In this document: in pieces, positions 44,836-54,063 of the stretch
Numbering within the stretch: the first letter of the stretch is position 1
How the letters are laid out: every line of letters starts with the position of its first letter
Source: Apilactobacillus apisilvae
GTDB taxonomy: Bacteria > Bacillota > Bacilli > Lactobacillales > Lactobacillaceae
DNA length: 64,000 bases
Direction of reading: 5' to 3'
Assembly: GCF_023380225.1 (NCBI RefSeq)
Contig: NZ_CP093362.1
Span: 1,054,001 to 1,118,000 of the forward strand
Notes under the pieces: generated by a model
The model's database searches: none
Seen by the model: the letters and a program-made list of their open reading frames with translations, nothing else
Told to the model about the DNA's origin: nothing
Translations under genes and position numbers: made by a program

Positions 44836-45543
44836 ATGTCAACATTTACTGCGAAAACAGTCGATGATGCGATTGAACAAGGACTATCAAAATTAAACCT
44901 TAAAAAAAATAACGCCCAAATAAATATCGTTCAAAAAAGCCGCAAGGGGTTTTTTGGAATTGGACGTAAAAATGCAATTGTTGAAATTGATGAAATTACC
45001 CAAAATAAACCTGTTGATAATAAAACAGAAGATAAACCAAAAGAAAATAAAATAGTTAAAAGACCTAAAAATAGAAAAGACATTAATGAAGAAGCACTGA
45101 AAGATTTGGTTAGCTACCTAGAACCGATTGTTAAGGAACTAGGAATTCAAGCTGAATTAGAACCTAAGTTAGTTAATCGTAAATTTGCAGAAATAAATTT
45201 TGTAACTAATCAAGAAGGTATCTTAATTGGGAAACACGGTTTAACCATTAATGCTTTACAAGATTTATCACAAATTTACTTAAATCACTTGGGCTTTAGT
45301 CGCCTATCGATTCAGTTAGATACTGCTGATTATCGTCATCGTCGCGTTGAGACTTTGAAAAAATTAGCTGAAAAGACTGCACGTGAAGCGGTTGCTAGTG
45401 GTCAGCCGGTATATTTAGATCCAATGCCATCATTTGAAAGAAAAGTTATTCACAGCGAGTTAGAAAATAGTCCACATGTGGAAACAATTTCCTCTGGACG
45501 TGAGCCATATCGCTCTGTGGTAATTGAACCACAAATTATTTAA
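44836..45543 (+). CDS. jag: RNA-binding protein Jag (KhpB)
   Basis: 235 aa from the ATG at 44836 (AAAGGGAGC ahead). Jag_N domain (TFTAKTVDDAIEQGLSKL, KGFFGIGRKNAIVEI), Lys-rich linker (~60-90), KH domain (ILIGKHGLTINALQDLSQIY) and R3H domain (RRVETLKKLAEKTA, SFERKVIHSEL, SGREPYRSVVI). By homology it binds RNA with KhpA and affects cell elongation. Confidence 0.95.
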   Translation: MSTFTAKTVDDAIEQGLSKLNLKKNNAQINIVQKSRKGFFGIGRKNAIVEIDEITQNKPVDNKTEDKPKENKIVKRPKNRKDINEEALKDLVSYLEPIVKELGIQAELEPKLVNRKFAEINFVTNQEGILIGKHGLTINALQDLSQIYLNHLGFSRLSIQLDTADYRHRRVETLKKLAEKTAREAVASGQPVYLDPMPSFERKVIHSELENSPHVETISSGREPYRSVVIEPQII

Positions 45544-45552
45544 TCCAAAAAA

Positions 45553-45672
45553 TTGACAAATAATACTAAAATTCTTATTATTATAGATAATAGTTACATT
45601 TAGACTTAGATGAAGTAGTCAAAGTGCTTTATCCATGCTTATTTATTATGGCGTGGAGTGGGCACTTTTTTT
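45553..45672 (+). promoter_or_regulatory. Promoter and leader terminator upstream of mnmE
   Basis: TTGACA and TATTAT with a 17-base spacer (45553-45581), then an ~85-nt leader ending in a terminator. AAAGTGC pairs with GCACTTT, with inner CCATGC/GCGTGG, then T7 (45621-45672), 43 bases before the start codon. Attenuator or small RNA. Confidence 0.6.
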
Positions 45673-45714
45673 GTGCTCATAACTACGCTGGATTTAGTAG
45701 AAAGGAAGAATAAC

Positions 45715-47106
45715 ATGGCAACAACAACCGACTTTGATACAATTGCTGCAATTTCAACTCCACCTGGTGAAGGTGGTATTTCAATCATCAGAATTAGTGG
45801 AGAAGAAGCTTTGAAAGTAATTTCTAAACTTTATCGTGGAAAAGATTTGAATAGCGTTGCTTCTCATACTATTAATTATGGACATATTTTTGATCCAGAA
45901 ACCAAAGAAGATATCGATGAGGTAATGGTTTCGGTTATGTTAGCTCCAAAAACTTACACTTGTGAAGATGTTATTGAAATTAATTGTCATGGTGGAATTG
46001 TTGCTACTAATACAATCCTACAATTAGTATTAAGCTATGGTGCCCGAATGGCTGAACCTGGTGAATTTACTAAACGTGCCTTCTTAAATGGACGAATTGA
46101 TTTATCACAATCTGAAGCAGTTATGGATATTATTGATGCAAAAACCAATCGTTCAATGAAAGCAGCTGAAGGTCAATTAGATGGTAATTTATCAAGACTA
46201 ATTAGATCACTAAGACAACAAATTTTGGATGTTTTAGCTAATGTTGAGGTTAACATTGATTATCCAGAATATGATGATGCTGAAGTTGTTACTTCGAATC
46301 TATTAATGAAAAACGCCAAAGATATTAAAGAAAAAGTGAATAAATTACTAGAAACATCCAAACAAGGGCAAGTATTACGCGATGGTTTAGCTACTTCAAT
46401 TGTAGGGCGCCCTAATGTTGGTAAGTCTAGTATTTTAAATCATTTATTACATCAAGATAAAGCGATTGTCACGGACGTACCAGGAACTACTCGTGATGTT
46501 TTGGAAGAATATGTTAATGTTCGTGGCGTTCCTTTGAAATTAGTGGACACTGCCGGAATTAGAAAAACTGAAGATAAAGTAGAAAAAATTGGGGTTGAAC
46601 GTTCTAGAAAAGCGATTCAAAGTTCTGATTTGGTTCTACTAGTTTTAAATTCTTCTGAAGAGTTATCAGATGAAGATAAGCAATTAATTGAATTAACCAA
46701 TGATGCAAAAAGAATTGTTATTTTAAATAAGACTGATTTACCACAAAAAATTGATACAGATGTATTGAATCAATTGATTGGAAAAGAAAATATTATTACA
46801 ACATCAGCAATTAAAGATGACGGGACTGAACCATTGGAAGAAATGATTGCCCATTTATTCTTTAATGAAGGAATTCAAAGCTCACAGGCTGATGTGATGG
46901 TCACAAACGCTCGTCATGTTAGTTTATTGCATAAATCTAAAGAATCATTAAATAATGTTATTAATGGCTTGGATGATGGGATGCCAGTTGATTTAGTTCA
47001 AATGGATATGCGAGATTGTTGGGAATCACTAGGTGAAATTACTGGTGATAGCTATAATGGTGAACTATTAGATCAATTATTCAGCCAATTCTGTTTAGGT
47101 AAATAA
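45715..47106 (+). CDS. mnmE: tRNA modification GTPase MnmE
   Basis: 463 aa from the ATG at 45715 (AAGGAAG ahead). N-terminal tetrahydrofolate domain ([22 protein letters not shown]), helical domain, G domain ([43 protein letters not shown]) and C-terminal FCLGK with the conserved Cys. With MnmG it makes the cmnm5 group at wobble U34 of tRNAs. Confidence 0.97.
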   Translation: MATTTDFDTIAAISTPPGEGGISIIRISGEEALKVISKLYRGKDLNSVASHTINYGHIFDPETKEDIDEVMVSVMLAPKTYTCEDVIEINCHGGIVATNTILQLVLSYGARMAEPGEFTKRAFLNGRIDLSQSEAVMDIIDAKTNRSMKAAEGQLDGNLSRLIRSLRQQILDVLANVEVNIDYPEYDDAEVVTSNLLMKNAKDIKEKVNKLLETSKQGQVLRDGLATSIVGRPNVGKSSILNHLLHQDKAIVTDVPGTTRDVLEEYVNVRGVPLKLVDTAGIRKTEDKVEKIGVERSRKAIQSSDLVLLVLNSSEELSDEDKQLIELTNDAKRIVILNKTDLPQKIDTDVLNQLIGKENIITTSAIKDDGTEPLEEMIAHLFFNEGIQSSQADVMVTNARHVSLLHKSKESLNNVINGLDDGMPVDLVQMDMRDCWESLGEITGDSYNGELLDQLFSQFCLGK

Positions 47107-47113
47107 AATCGAA

Positions 47114-47129
47114 TGTTTCATGTGAAACA
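47114..47129. promoter_or_regulatory. parS-like site 3 (mnmE-mnmG gap)
   Basis: TGTTTCATGTGAAACA, identical to sites 1 and 2, 24 bases before the mnmG start. Confidence 0.75.
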
Positions 47130-47153
47130 TTTACGTTTATGGAGGAAAAATTA

Positions 47154-49082
47154 ATGAGTGAAATCGTAAGCGAAGAAAACATCCAATACGATGCTGGTAA
47201 CTACGATGTAATTGTTGTTGGTGCTGGTCATGCTGGTAGTGAAGCTGCTTTAGCTGCTGCCAGAATGGGTAATAAAACGATGTTAATCACAATTAATGTT
47301 GATATGGTTGCTTTCATGCCTTGTAATCCATCACTAGGAGGCCCGGCTAAGGGAACGGTTGTCCGTGAAATTGATGCTCTTGGTGGTGAAATGGGGCACA
47401 ACATCGATAAAACATACATTCAAATGAGAATGTTAAATACTGGTAAAGGTCCTGCTGTCCGTGCCTTACGTGCACAAGCTGACAAGCACGCCTACCATCG
47501 TGCAATGAAAAAAACAATTGAAGAAGAACCTAACCTAACTTTACGTCAAGGAATTGTTGATTCTTTAATTGTTGAAGATGGTGTATGTAAGGGTGTTGTT
47601 ACCTATACTGGTGCCAAATATCATGCCAAAACGGTGGTTGTTTGTGCTGGTACCGCTGCCCGCGGCCGTATTATTATTGGTGAATTAAGATATTCATCAG
47701 GTCCTAATAACTCACAACCAGCTTTAAAATTATCTAAAAACTTAGAAGATTTAGGTTTTGATTTAAAACGTTTTAAGACAGGTACTCCCCCACGTGTTAA
47801 TGGTCGTACAATTGATTTTGATGAAACTGAAGAACAACCTGGTGATCCAGAAGTAAATCATTTTAGTTATGAAACGCCTGATGAAGATTACATTCCAGTA
47901 AAAGATCAATTATCTTGTTGGTTAACTTATACTAACGAAACAACTCACCAAATTATTCGCGATAACCTTGATCGTGCACCAATGTTCACTGGTGTAATTG
48001 AAGGAGTTGGCCCTAGATATTGTCCATCAATTGAAGACAAAATTGTTCGTTTTGCTGATAAAAATCGCCATCAAGTTTTCTTGGAACCTGAAGGTCGCGA
48101 TACTAATGAGTACTATTGTGATAGCTTATCCACTTCACTTCCTGAAGAAGTGCAACAAAAGATGCTACATTCAGTTGCTGGTTTAAAACATGCTGAAATG
48201 ATGCGTCCCGGCTATGCAATTGAATATGATGTGGTAGCTCCTTATCAACTAAAACCAACATTTGAAACTAAGATTGTTAAAAACTTGTATACTGCTGGTC
48301 AAACTAATGGGACTTCTGGTTATGAAGAAGCAGCTGGACAGGGCTTATATGCTGGAATCAATGCTGCACTACGAGCTCAAGGTAAAGATCAATTTACTTT
48401 GAAACGTGATGAAGCTTATATTGGAGTATTAGTTGATGACTTAGTAACTAAGGGAACCAATGAACCTTATCGTTTATTAACAAGTCGTGCTGAATATCGT
48501 TTGCTATTGAGAAATGATAATGCTGATTTTCGTCTAACTGAAAAAGGTCATGATTTAGGACTTATCTCAGATGAAAGATACAATAAATTTTTAGACAAGA
48601 AAAAAGCAGTTATGGATGAATTGTCACGCTTAGATAAGATTAGAATTAAACCTAGCGATGAAGTTAACAACTTTGTTGCTGAATATGGTGACAAACCATT
48701 GAAGGATGGGATTTTGGCATCAGTATTCTTACGTCGCCCATATGTTACTTATAATGTTCTATTGAAATTTATTGAACCAGCACCTCAACCATTAGGTCGT
48801 CGTGTAATTGAACAAGTTGAAATTAGAACTAAGTATGCCGGCTACATTAAAAAGGCTGAACAAAACGTTGCTCGAATGAAAAAAATGGAAGCTAAAAAAA
48901 TTCCAGAAAATATTGATTACGAAGCAATTGATAGTTTAGCAACCGAAGCCCGTCAAAAATTAGAAAAGATTAGACCACAAACTGTAGCCCAAGCTTCTAG
49001 AATTTCAGGAGTAAATCCTTCAGATGTTGCCATTTTGGGTGTTTACATTCAACAAGGTCACATTGCTAAAATAAATAAATAA
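47154..49082 (+). CDS. mnmG: tRNA uridine modification enzyme MnmG (GidA)
   Basis: 642 aa from the ATG at 47154 (GGAGG ahead). FAD motif [32 protein letters not shown], and catalytic Cys region near [11 protein letters not shown]-terminal helical domain contacts MnmE. The usual followers rsmG-noc-parA-parB are absent; instead a terminator and accessory genes follow. Confidence 0.97.
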   Translation: MSEIVSEENIQYDAGNYDVIVVGAGHAGSEAALAAARMGNKTMLITINVDMVAFMPCNPSLGGPAKGTVVREIDALGGEMGHNIDKTYIQMRMLNTGKGPAVRALRAQADKHAYHRAMKKTIEEEPNLTLRQGIVDSLIVEDGVCKGVVTYTGAKYHAKTVVVCAGTAARGRIIIGELRYSSGPNNSQPALKLSKNLEDLGFDLKRFKTGTPPRVNGRTIDFDETEEQPGDPEVNHFSYETPDEDYIPVKDQLSCWLTYTNETTHQIIRDNLDRAPMFTGVIEGVGPRYCPSIEDKIVRFADKNRHQVFLEPEGRDTNEYYCDSLSTSLPEEVQQKMLHSVAGLKHAEMMRPGYAIEYDVVAPYQLKPTFETKIVKNLYTAGQTNGTSGYEEAAGQGLYAGINAALRAQGKDQFTLKRDEAYIGVLVDDLVTKGTNEPYRLLTSRAEYRLLLRNDNADFRLTEKGHDLGLISDERYNKFLDKKKAVMDELSRLDKIRIKPSDEVNNFVAEYGDKPLKDGILASVFLRRPYVTYNVLLKFIEPAPQPLGRRVIEQVEIRTKYAGYIKKAEQNVARMKKMEAKKIPENIDYEAIDSLATEARQKLEKIRPQTVAQASRISGVNPSDVAILGVYIQQGHIAKINK

Positions 49083-49086
49083 TTAT

Positions 49087-49124
49087 AAAAAGAGCTAAGC
49101 ATAATTTAATGCTTAGCTCTTTTT
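49087..49124 (+). terminator. Terminator after mnmG
   Basis: AAAAAGAGCTAAGCAT pairs with ATGCTTAGCTCTTTTT. Confidence 0.92.
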
Positions 49125-49187
49125 AGTAAAAAACTTTTATCAATTTAGTTATAATTGAAAATAAAGTGTCGAAAAGAGGAATTATCA

Positions 49188-49739
49188 ATGAAAGAAATCG
49201 AAAAAGCAGATAACGGTGAATGGTATTGCTATTCTGATAGTGAAATTGTTAGTCGTAAGTTACATGCGGCAAGAGCTTGTGAGGAATTTAATGCTTTAGC
49301 ACCTACCGACGATGAAATTAGAACTGCTAAAATAAAATCTATTATTGGATCTTGTGGCGATGGATTTGGAATTCAAGCACCGATTCATTTTGATTATGGT
49401 AAGAACATTCGCTTGGGGAATGATTTTGCCAGTAATTATAATTTAACAGTTTTAGGTATGGGTAAAGTTACAATTGGAAACCACGTTATGATTGGTTCTA
49501 ACGTTGATATTTATACTGTTAATCATCCAATGGATCCAGAGGGTAGAAGAAAACACTTAGCAAAAGCTTTTCCCGTGACAATTGGTAATGATGTTTGGAT
49601 TGGTGGTCACGTTACCATTACCCCAGGCATTACGATTGGTAACAATGTTGTGATTGCTGCTGGTGCAGTGGTTAGTAAGGATGTTCCAGACAATAGTTTA
49701 ATTGCTGGAGTTCCTGGAAAAGTTATTCGTGAATTATAA
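49188..49739 (+). CDS. Sugar O-acetyltransferase (maltose/galactoside type)
   Basis: 183 aa from the ATG at 49188 (AAGAGG ahead). Left-handed beta-helix hexapeptide repeats: IRLGNDFASNYNLTVLG, VTIGNHVMIGSNVDIYTVNHP, VTIGNDVWIGGHVTITPGIT, VVIAAGAVVSKDVP. The catalytic His is in VNHPMDPEGR. It moves acetyl from acetyl-CoA to sugar hydroxyls. Substrate not determined. Flanked by terminators, so monocistronic. Confidence 0.92.
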   Translation: MKEIEKADNGEWYCYSDSEIVSRKLHAARACEEFNALAPTDDEIRTAKIKSIIGSCGDGFGIQAPIHFDYGKNIRLGNDFASNYNLTVLGMGKVTIGNHVMIGSNVDIYTVNHPMDPEGRRKHLAKAFPVTIGNDVWIGGHVTITPGITIGNNVVIAAGAVVSKDVPDNSLIAGVPGKVIREL

Positions 49740-49745
49740 TGATAA

Positions 49746-49776
49746 AAAAGCATTGATATTTAATATCAATGCTTTT
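49746..49776. terminator. Bidirectional terminator
   Basis: AAAAGCATTGATATT pairs with AATATCAATGCTTTT between convergent genes. Confidence 0.9.
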
Positions 49777-49778
49777 AT

Positions 49779-50633
49779 TTATACATCAAATGAGTTCAAT
49801 GACTTAATAAATTCGGGATCTGAATAATTAACAAATAAACTCGTGTTTAAATCTAATTCTTCAATTGCTTTAATTTCATCATTATTTAATTCGAAATTCC
49901 AAATTTCTAGATTTTGTTTCATTCTTTCGATGTGGACTGATTTTGGAATGATAACCACACCGCTTTGTACTAAGAATCTTAATGCAACTTGAGCAGCTGA
50001 TTTATCATGATTTTCACCAATTTTAGTCAAAGTCTCATTATTGAATAAATTATTCTTACCTTCTGCTAATGGTCCCCAAGATTCAATTTGGGTGCCTTGT
50101 TCTTCCATATATTTTCTTGTCAATTTTTGTTGATTAAAAACATGTGTTTCAATTTGGTTGATTGCAGGTTTTATTTCAACATTCGAAACTAAATCAATAT
50201 ATCTTGATGCATCGAAATTAGATACACCAATAGCTCTAATCTTACCATCTTTGTATAGTTTTTCTAATGCTCGATAAGCTCCATAATAGTCACTTAATGG
50301 TTGGTGTAAAATGACCAAATCTAAATAATCTGTCTTTAATTTTTTCATTGAATCTTTAATTGAATTTAAAGCATTTTGATAGCCAAAATTACTAATCCAA
50401 ACCTTAGTAGTTAAAAAGATATCTTTTCGATCAACGTCGCTTTCTTCGATGGCATCGCCAACTGCTGCTTCATTTTGATAGGCTTGGGCAGTATCTAAAG
50501 CACGATATCCAACGCTTAGTGCATCTTTGACGGCTTGTTTACATTCATTGTAATCAGGAATTTGGAAAACACCAAAACCTTCTTGTGGCATTAAAATATC
50601 GTTATTTAGTTTTACGTTCTTAATATTAGTCAT
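49779..50633 (-). CDS. Aldo/keto reductase
   Basis: 284 aa TIM-barrel NADPH-dependent reductase. Catalytic tetrad visible: Asp and Tyr in ALDTAQAYQNEAAVG, Lys in IFLTTKVWISN, His in LVILHQPLSDYYG; cofactor loop VVIIPKSVHIERMKQN. It is similar to 2,5-diketo-gluconate or glyoxal reductases. The promoter has a 19-bp spacer with a MerR-type dyad shared with the SDR gene at 18451, suggesting response to reactive carbonyls. Confidence 0.93.
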   Translation of the reverse strand: MTNIKNVKLNNDILMPQEGFGVFQIPDYNECKQAVKDALSVGYRALDTAQAYQNEAAVGDAIEESDVDRKDIFLTTKVWISNFGYQNALNSIKDSMKKLKTDYLDLVILHQPLSDYYGAYRALEKLYKDGKIRAIGVSNFDASRYIDLVSNVEIKPAINQIETHVFNQQKLTRKYMEEQGTQIESWGPLAEGKNNLFNNETLTKIGENHDKSAAQVALRFLVQSGVVIIPKSVHIERMKQNLEIWNFELNNDEIKAIEELDLNTSLFVNYSDPEFIKSLNSFDV

Positions 50634-50664
50634 AAATAACTCCTCCTTAATTTAAACAAGGTTT

Positions 50665-50695
50665 ATAATAGACCTTAAAGTTAGGTTTAAGTCAA
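50665..50695 (-). promoter_or_regulatory. MerR-type promoter of the aldo/keto reductase gene
   Basis: TTGACT, exactly 19 bases, TATTAT on the minus strand; the spacer holds CTTAAACCTAACTTTAAGG. It matches the SDR promoter over most of the dyad. Confidence 0.7.
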
Positions 50696-50750
50696 ATAAT
50701 ATTTTAAATAAATGATACAATATTTATATACTAAAAAGGAGACCTAAAAA

Positions 50751-51368
50751 ATGCAAAATAAATATGTAAAAGAGATATTTAGTACTGTAATTTATATCTT
50801 AATTATTGCAGTAATATATTTCGTTATTCAACATTTCTTTGCAATGGTTACCATTGATGGTGATTCAATGGATCCTAATTTGCACAATAAAGAAAGAGTT
50901 TATGTTACTAAGCAATCAAAAATTAGAAAAAATAGCGTTATTGTTTTTGATGCACATGGTGAAGATCCTTCTAGAACCGTTAAAACTGACTATGTTAAGC
51001 GAGTAATAGGGATGCCTGGTGATAAAATTGTGTTTAAGGATCATCAATTATACGTTAATGACAAAGCTATTAAACAAAATTATATTAATAAACAACAGCA
51101 GCAACAAGGTTCTGAATATAAACTAGGTAGTGATGTTTTAAAAGATTGGGATATTCCAACATTATCTAAAACTAGATGGGTTTATAATAAGACGGCCACA
51201 GTTGTTCCTAAAGGCGAATATTTTGTGATGGGTGATAATCGAGCAATTTCTAATGACAGTCGTTATTGGGGCTTTGTTAAACAAGATAAGATATTGGGTG
51301 TAGTTCATACATTCCCATTTACAACTAATTCAACAGCTAGCCATAATATTAATGACTTAGCCGAATAG
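50751..51368 (+). CDS. lepB: Signal peptidase I, paralog 1
   Basis: 205 aa with one N-terminal helix (TVIYILIIAVIYFVIQHFF). Catalytic Ser in TIDGDSMDPNL and Lys in DYVKRVIGMPGDKI; box E GDNRAISNDSRYWGFV. It removes signal peptides of exported proteins, many of which are encoded in this window. Its own terminator (51371) separates it from paralog 2. Confidence 0.95.
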   Translation: MQNKYVKEIFSTVIYILIIAVIYFVIQHFFAMVTIDGDSMDPNLHNKERVYVTKQSKIRKNSVIVFDAHGEDPSRTVKTDYVKRVIGMPGDKIVFKDHQLYVNDKAIKQNYINKQQQQQGSEYKLGSDVLKDWDIPTLSKTRWVYNKTATVVPKGEYFVMGDNRAISNDSRYWGFVKQDKILGVVHTFPFTTNSTASHNINDLAE

Positions 51369-51370
51369 TA

Positions 51371-51402
51371 AAAAACACGTTGAAATAATTCAACGTGTTT
51401 TT
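51371..51402 (+). terminator. Terminator after lep paralog 1
   Basis: AAAACACGTTGAA pairs with TTCAACGTGTTTT. Confidence 0.88.
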
Positions 51403-51489
51403 ATTTATGACTTTTTTTGTAAATATATATAATATTTAAACACTTAAAATAGTGATACAATGTTATTATAATTATGAGGAGTATTAATT

Positions 51490-52104
51490 ATGAATAGATT
51501 TGTAAAAGAAACTTTTAGTATTTTAATCTATGTAGTGATTGGGGTAATATTATTTTTCATTCTGAATCATTTTGTTACTACCGCTAATGTAGATGGTGAT
51601 TCAATGTATCCAAACCTAGAAAATAAAGAAAAAATTATGGTTTTCCGCCAAGCACAAGTTAAACGTAATAGTGTAATTATTTTTAATGCACATGGTGAAG
51701 ATCCAACTGCTACGCAAGACATTAACTATGTTAAAAGAGTTGTTGGAATGCCTGGGGATAAGGTAGCATTTAAAGATGACCAATTGTATATTAATGACAA
51801 ACCTGTTAAACAGGATTACATCAGTAAAGAACAGCAACAACAAGGTTCTGAATATAATTATAATGGGGAAAATCTTAAAAACTGGGATATTTCTAAACTA
51901 GCTAAAACTAAGTGGACTTATAATAAGACTGCTACAGTTGTTCCTAAGGGAAAATATTTTGTGATGGGTGATAATCGAGCAATTTCTAATGATAGTCGTT
52001 ATTGGGGATTTGTTGATCAAGATAAAATTCTTGGAGTTGCCCATACATTTCCATGGTCGACTAACTCAACTTCTCGTCACAACATTAATGATTTATCTAA
52101 GTAA
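51490..52104 (+). CDS. Signal peptidase I, paralog 2
   Basis: 204 aa, a close tandem duplicate of the previous gene (same motifs NVDGDSMYPNL, NYVKRVVGMPGDKV, GDNRAISNDSRYWGFV). The catalytic dyad is intact, so both are probably active. Variation is concentrated in the N-terminal helix and the residues before box E. It has its own SD (GAGGAG) and a separate promoter region. Confidence 0.94.
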   Translation: MNRFVKETFSILIYVVIGVILFFILNHFVTTANVDGDSMYPNLENKEKIMVFRQAQVKRNSVIIFNAHGEDPTATQDINYVKRVVGMPGDKVAFKDDQLYINDKPVKQDYISKEQQQQGSEYNYNGENLKNWDISKLAKTKWTYNKTATVVPKGKYFVMGDNRAISNDSRYWGFVDQDKILGVAHTFPWSTNSTSRHNINDLSK

Positions 52105-52107
52105 TGA

Positions 52108-52143
52108 TAAAAACCACTTTGCAACTAAGCAAAGTGGTTTTTT
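52108..52143. terminator. Bidirectional terminator
   Basis: AAAACCACTTTGC pairs with GCAAAGTGGTTTT. The 3' arm contains the stop codon of the convergent gene at 52125. Confidence 0.85.
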
Positions 52144-52457
52144 ATTATAATATTTTTATTGCGAGCTTCATACACTTTTTTTAGTTGATTAGTAGGAACA
52201 TAGCCATCAACTTTTTGTATATAGCAATAATGATTACCATTAAATCTAATATGACGACCCAATGAAAATTTACCTAGTCGCTTATAATTGTGAAAATGAA
52301 TCATACGATTGCCACGATTGTTAAAAACAAACTTATAGACATTCGTATAGTCATTACGGTTAGTATACATATTATTAGCTGATGCCGATGATTCATTCAT
52401 AATCATTCCAACAGCTACGATAGAAAATAAGGATAAGACAAATAATAGTCTCTTCAT
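52125..52457 (-). CDS. Small secreted protein with SLAP/SH3-like segment
   Basis: 110 aa from the ATG at 52457 (GGGGGA upstream at a slightly long distance); a longer frame starts at 52493. Signal peptide (LLFVLSLFSIVAVGMIM, cleavage near ASANN). The mature part ends HIRFNGNHYCYIQKVDGY then VPTNQLKKV, which resembles the SLAP wall-binding repeat of lactobacilli. Probably attached to the cell surface; no catalytic motif. Confidence 0.6.
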   Translation of the reverse strand: MKRLLFVLSLFSIVAVGMIMNESSASANNMYTNRNDYTNVYKFVFNNRGNRMIHFHNYKRLGKFSLGRHIRFNGNHYCYIQKVDGYVPTNQLKKVYEARNKNIIIKNHFA

Positions 52458-52662
52458 TTTAAAAGTATTCCCCCAAAAAAATCTATAAAACATAACTAAC
52501 TATAATTTACCAGTAATCTTAAAAATATCAATTCCTTTTTATAAATTTAATCTAAACTTAATGAAACAAAGTTTTCCACATGTTGACAACCAATTTAACA
52601 ACTCATATAATTTAAAACAATAAAAATTAGAAAATAATTAGAATTAAATGAGGTGTTATAAT

Positions 52663-54003
52663 TTGTCAGATAATAAAAAAATTCTAAAAGATGAAAGCCA
52701 ATCATTATCAAATGCAGCAAGAATTAAATATTTTGATTTGGTAATTGAATCAGGAAAAGGTGCCATCTTGACTGATGTTGATGGGAAAAAATACATAGAT
52801 TTATTAGCAAGCGCCTCCGCAACTAATACTGGACATTCACATCCACATATTGTTGATGCAATTACTAAGCAAGCTCAAAAATTACTGCAATATACACCGG
52901 CTTATTTTGCTAATGTTCCAGCTGCTAAATTATCAAAAAGATTAACTGATTTATCACCAATTGAAGGACCAGTTAAACTGGCTTGGGGTAATTCTGGTTC
53001 AGATGCTAATGATGCTTTAATTAAATTTGCTCGCGGTTATACAGGTCGTTCGAATGTCGTTAGTTTTACCGGAGCATATCATGGTTCCACTTATGGATCA
53101 ATGAGTGCTTCTGCTGTGAGTTTGAATATGAGTCGTAAAATGGGACCACTAATGGATGGCTTTTACAAAGTACCATTTCCAAGTCCATGGTATCGTCGTA
53201 ATTATGAAAATGAAGATGAATTCATCGATCGGATGTTTGATGAATTTAAATTACCTTTTGAAACCTATGTTCCGGCTGATGAAGTTGCTGTCATTTTGGT
53301 TGAGCCAATTCAAGGTGATGGTGGGATTGTTAAAGCACCCACCAAGTACTTAGAAAAGGTTTATCAATTTGCGCATGAACATGGCATTTTGTTTGCCGTG
53401 GATGAAGTAAATCAAGGGATGGGCCGGACCGGTAAATGGTGGTCAATTCAAAACTTTCCAGGACTTGAACCTGATTTAATGTCAGTTGGGAAATCATTGG
53501 CTTCAGGGTTACCTTTGAGTGCAGTTATTGGTAAAAAAGAAATTATGGATTCACTATCTGCTCCAGCTAATGTTTATACAACAGCTGGGAACCCTGTCAC
53601 AACGGCAGCTTCTTTAGCTACTCTCGATGTGATTGAAGATGAACATTTATTACAACGTAGTCATGATTTAGGGCTAGAAGCTAAGAAATTTTTTGATGAA
53701 ATGCATGCTAAATTTGATTTTGTCGGTGACGTGAGGATGTATGGTTTAGATGGTGGGATTGATATTGTTAATCCCAAAAACCAAAAAGCTGATACAGATA
53801 TCGCAACAAAACTCATTTATAGAATGTTCGAACTAGGTGTTGTTATGATTACCGTCAGGGGAAATATTTTACGCTTTCAACCACCTTTGGTCATTACGAA
53901 AGAAGAACTTCATCAGGCGTTTGATATTATGGAACAGGCTATGCAAGATGAAGAAGCTGGTAAAATTGCATTTGATGCTAAAATTGGTTGGAGTGCAGAT
54001 TAG
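52663..54003 (+). CDS. Isoleucine 2-epimerase-like class III aminotransferase-fold enzyme
   Basis: 446 aa from TTG at 52663 (GAGGTG seven bases ahead; the ATG at 52648 overlaps that SD). PLP fold type I: GNSGSDANDALIKFARGYTGR, EPIQGDGGIVKAP, FAVDEVNQGMGRTGKWW, and PLP Lys in SVGKSLASGLPLSAVIGKK. As I recall it, Lactobacillus buchneri branched-chain amino-acid epimerase is very similar along its length. It would make D-allo-isoleucine or D-leucine. An aminotransferase activity cannot be excluded. Confidence 0.85.
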   Translation: MSDNKKILKDESQSLSNAARIKYFDLVIESGKGAILTDVDGKKYIDLLASASATNTGHSHPHIVDAITKQAQKLLQYTPAYFANVPAAKLSKRLTDLSPIEGPVKLAWGNSGSDANDALIKFARGYTGRSNVVSFTGAYHGSTYGSMSASAVSLNMSRKMGPLMDGFYKVPFPSPWYRRNYENEDEFIDRMFDEFKLPFETYVPADEVAVILVEPIQGDGGIVKAPTKYLEKVYQFAHEHGILFAVDEVNQGMGRTGKWWSIQNFPGLEPDLMSVGKSLASGLPLSAVIGKKEIMDSLSAPANVYTTAGNPVTTAASLATLDVIEDEHLLQRSHDLGLEAKKFFDEMHAKFDFVGDVRMYGLDGGIDIVNPKNQKADTDIATKLIYRMFELGVVMITVRGNILRFQPPLVITKEELHQAFDIMEQAMQDEEAGKIAFDAKIGWSAD

Positions 54004-54063
54004 TTTCAAAAATTTTTTCGTGTGATAACCTATAAATTAAAGAAAATAATTGGAGGTCTATTT

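Noticed and set aside
49087..49188. Expected rsmG-noc-parA-parB genes after mnmG
   Set aside because: None is present; the next gene is a sugar O-acetyltransferase after a strong terminator.
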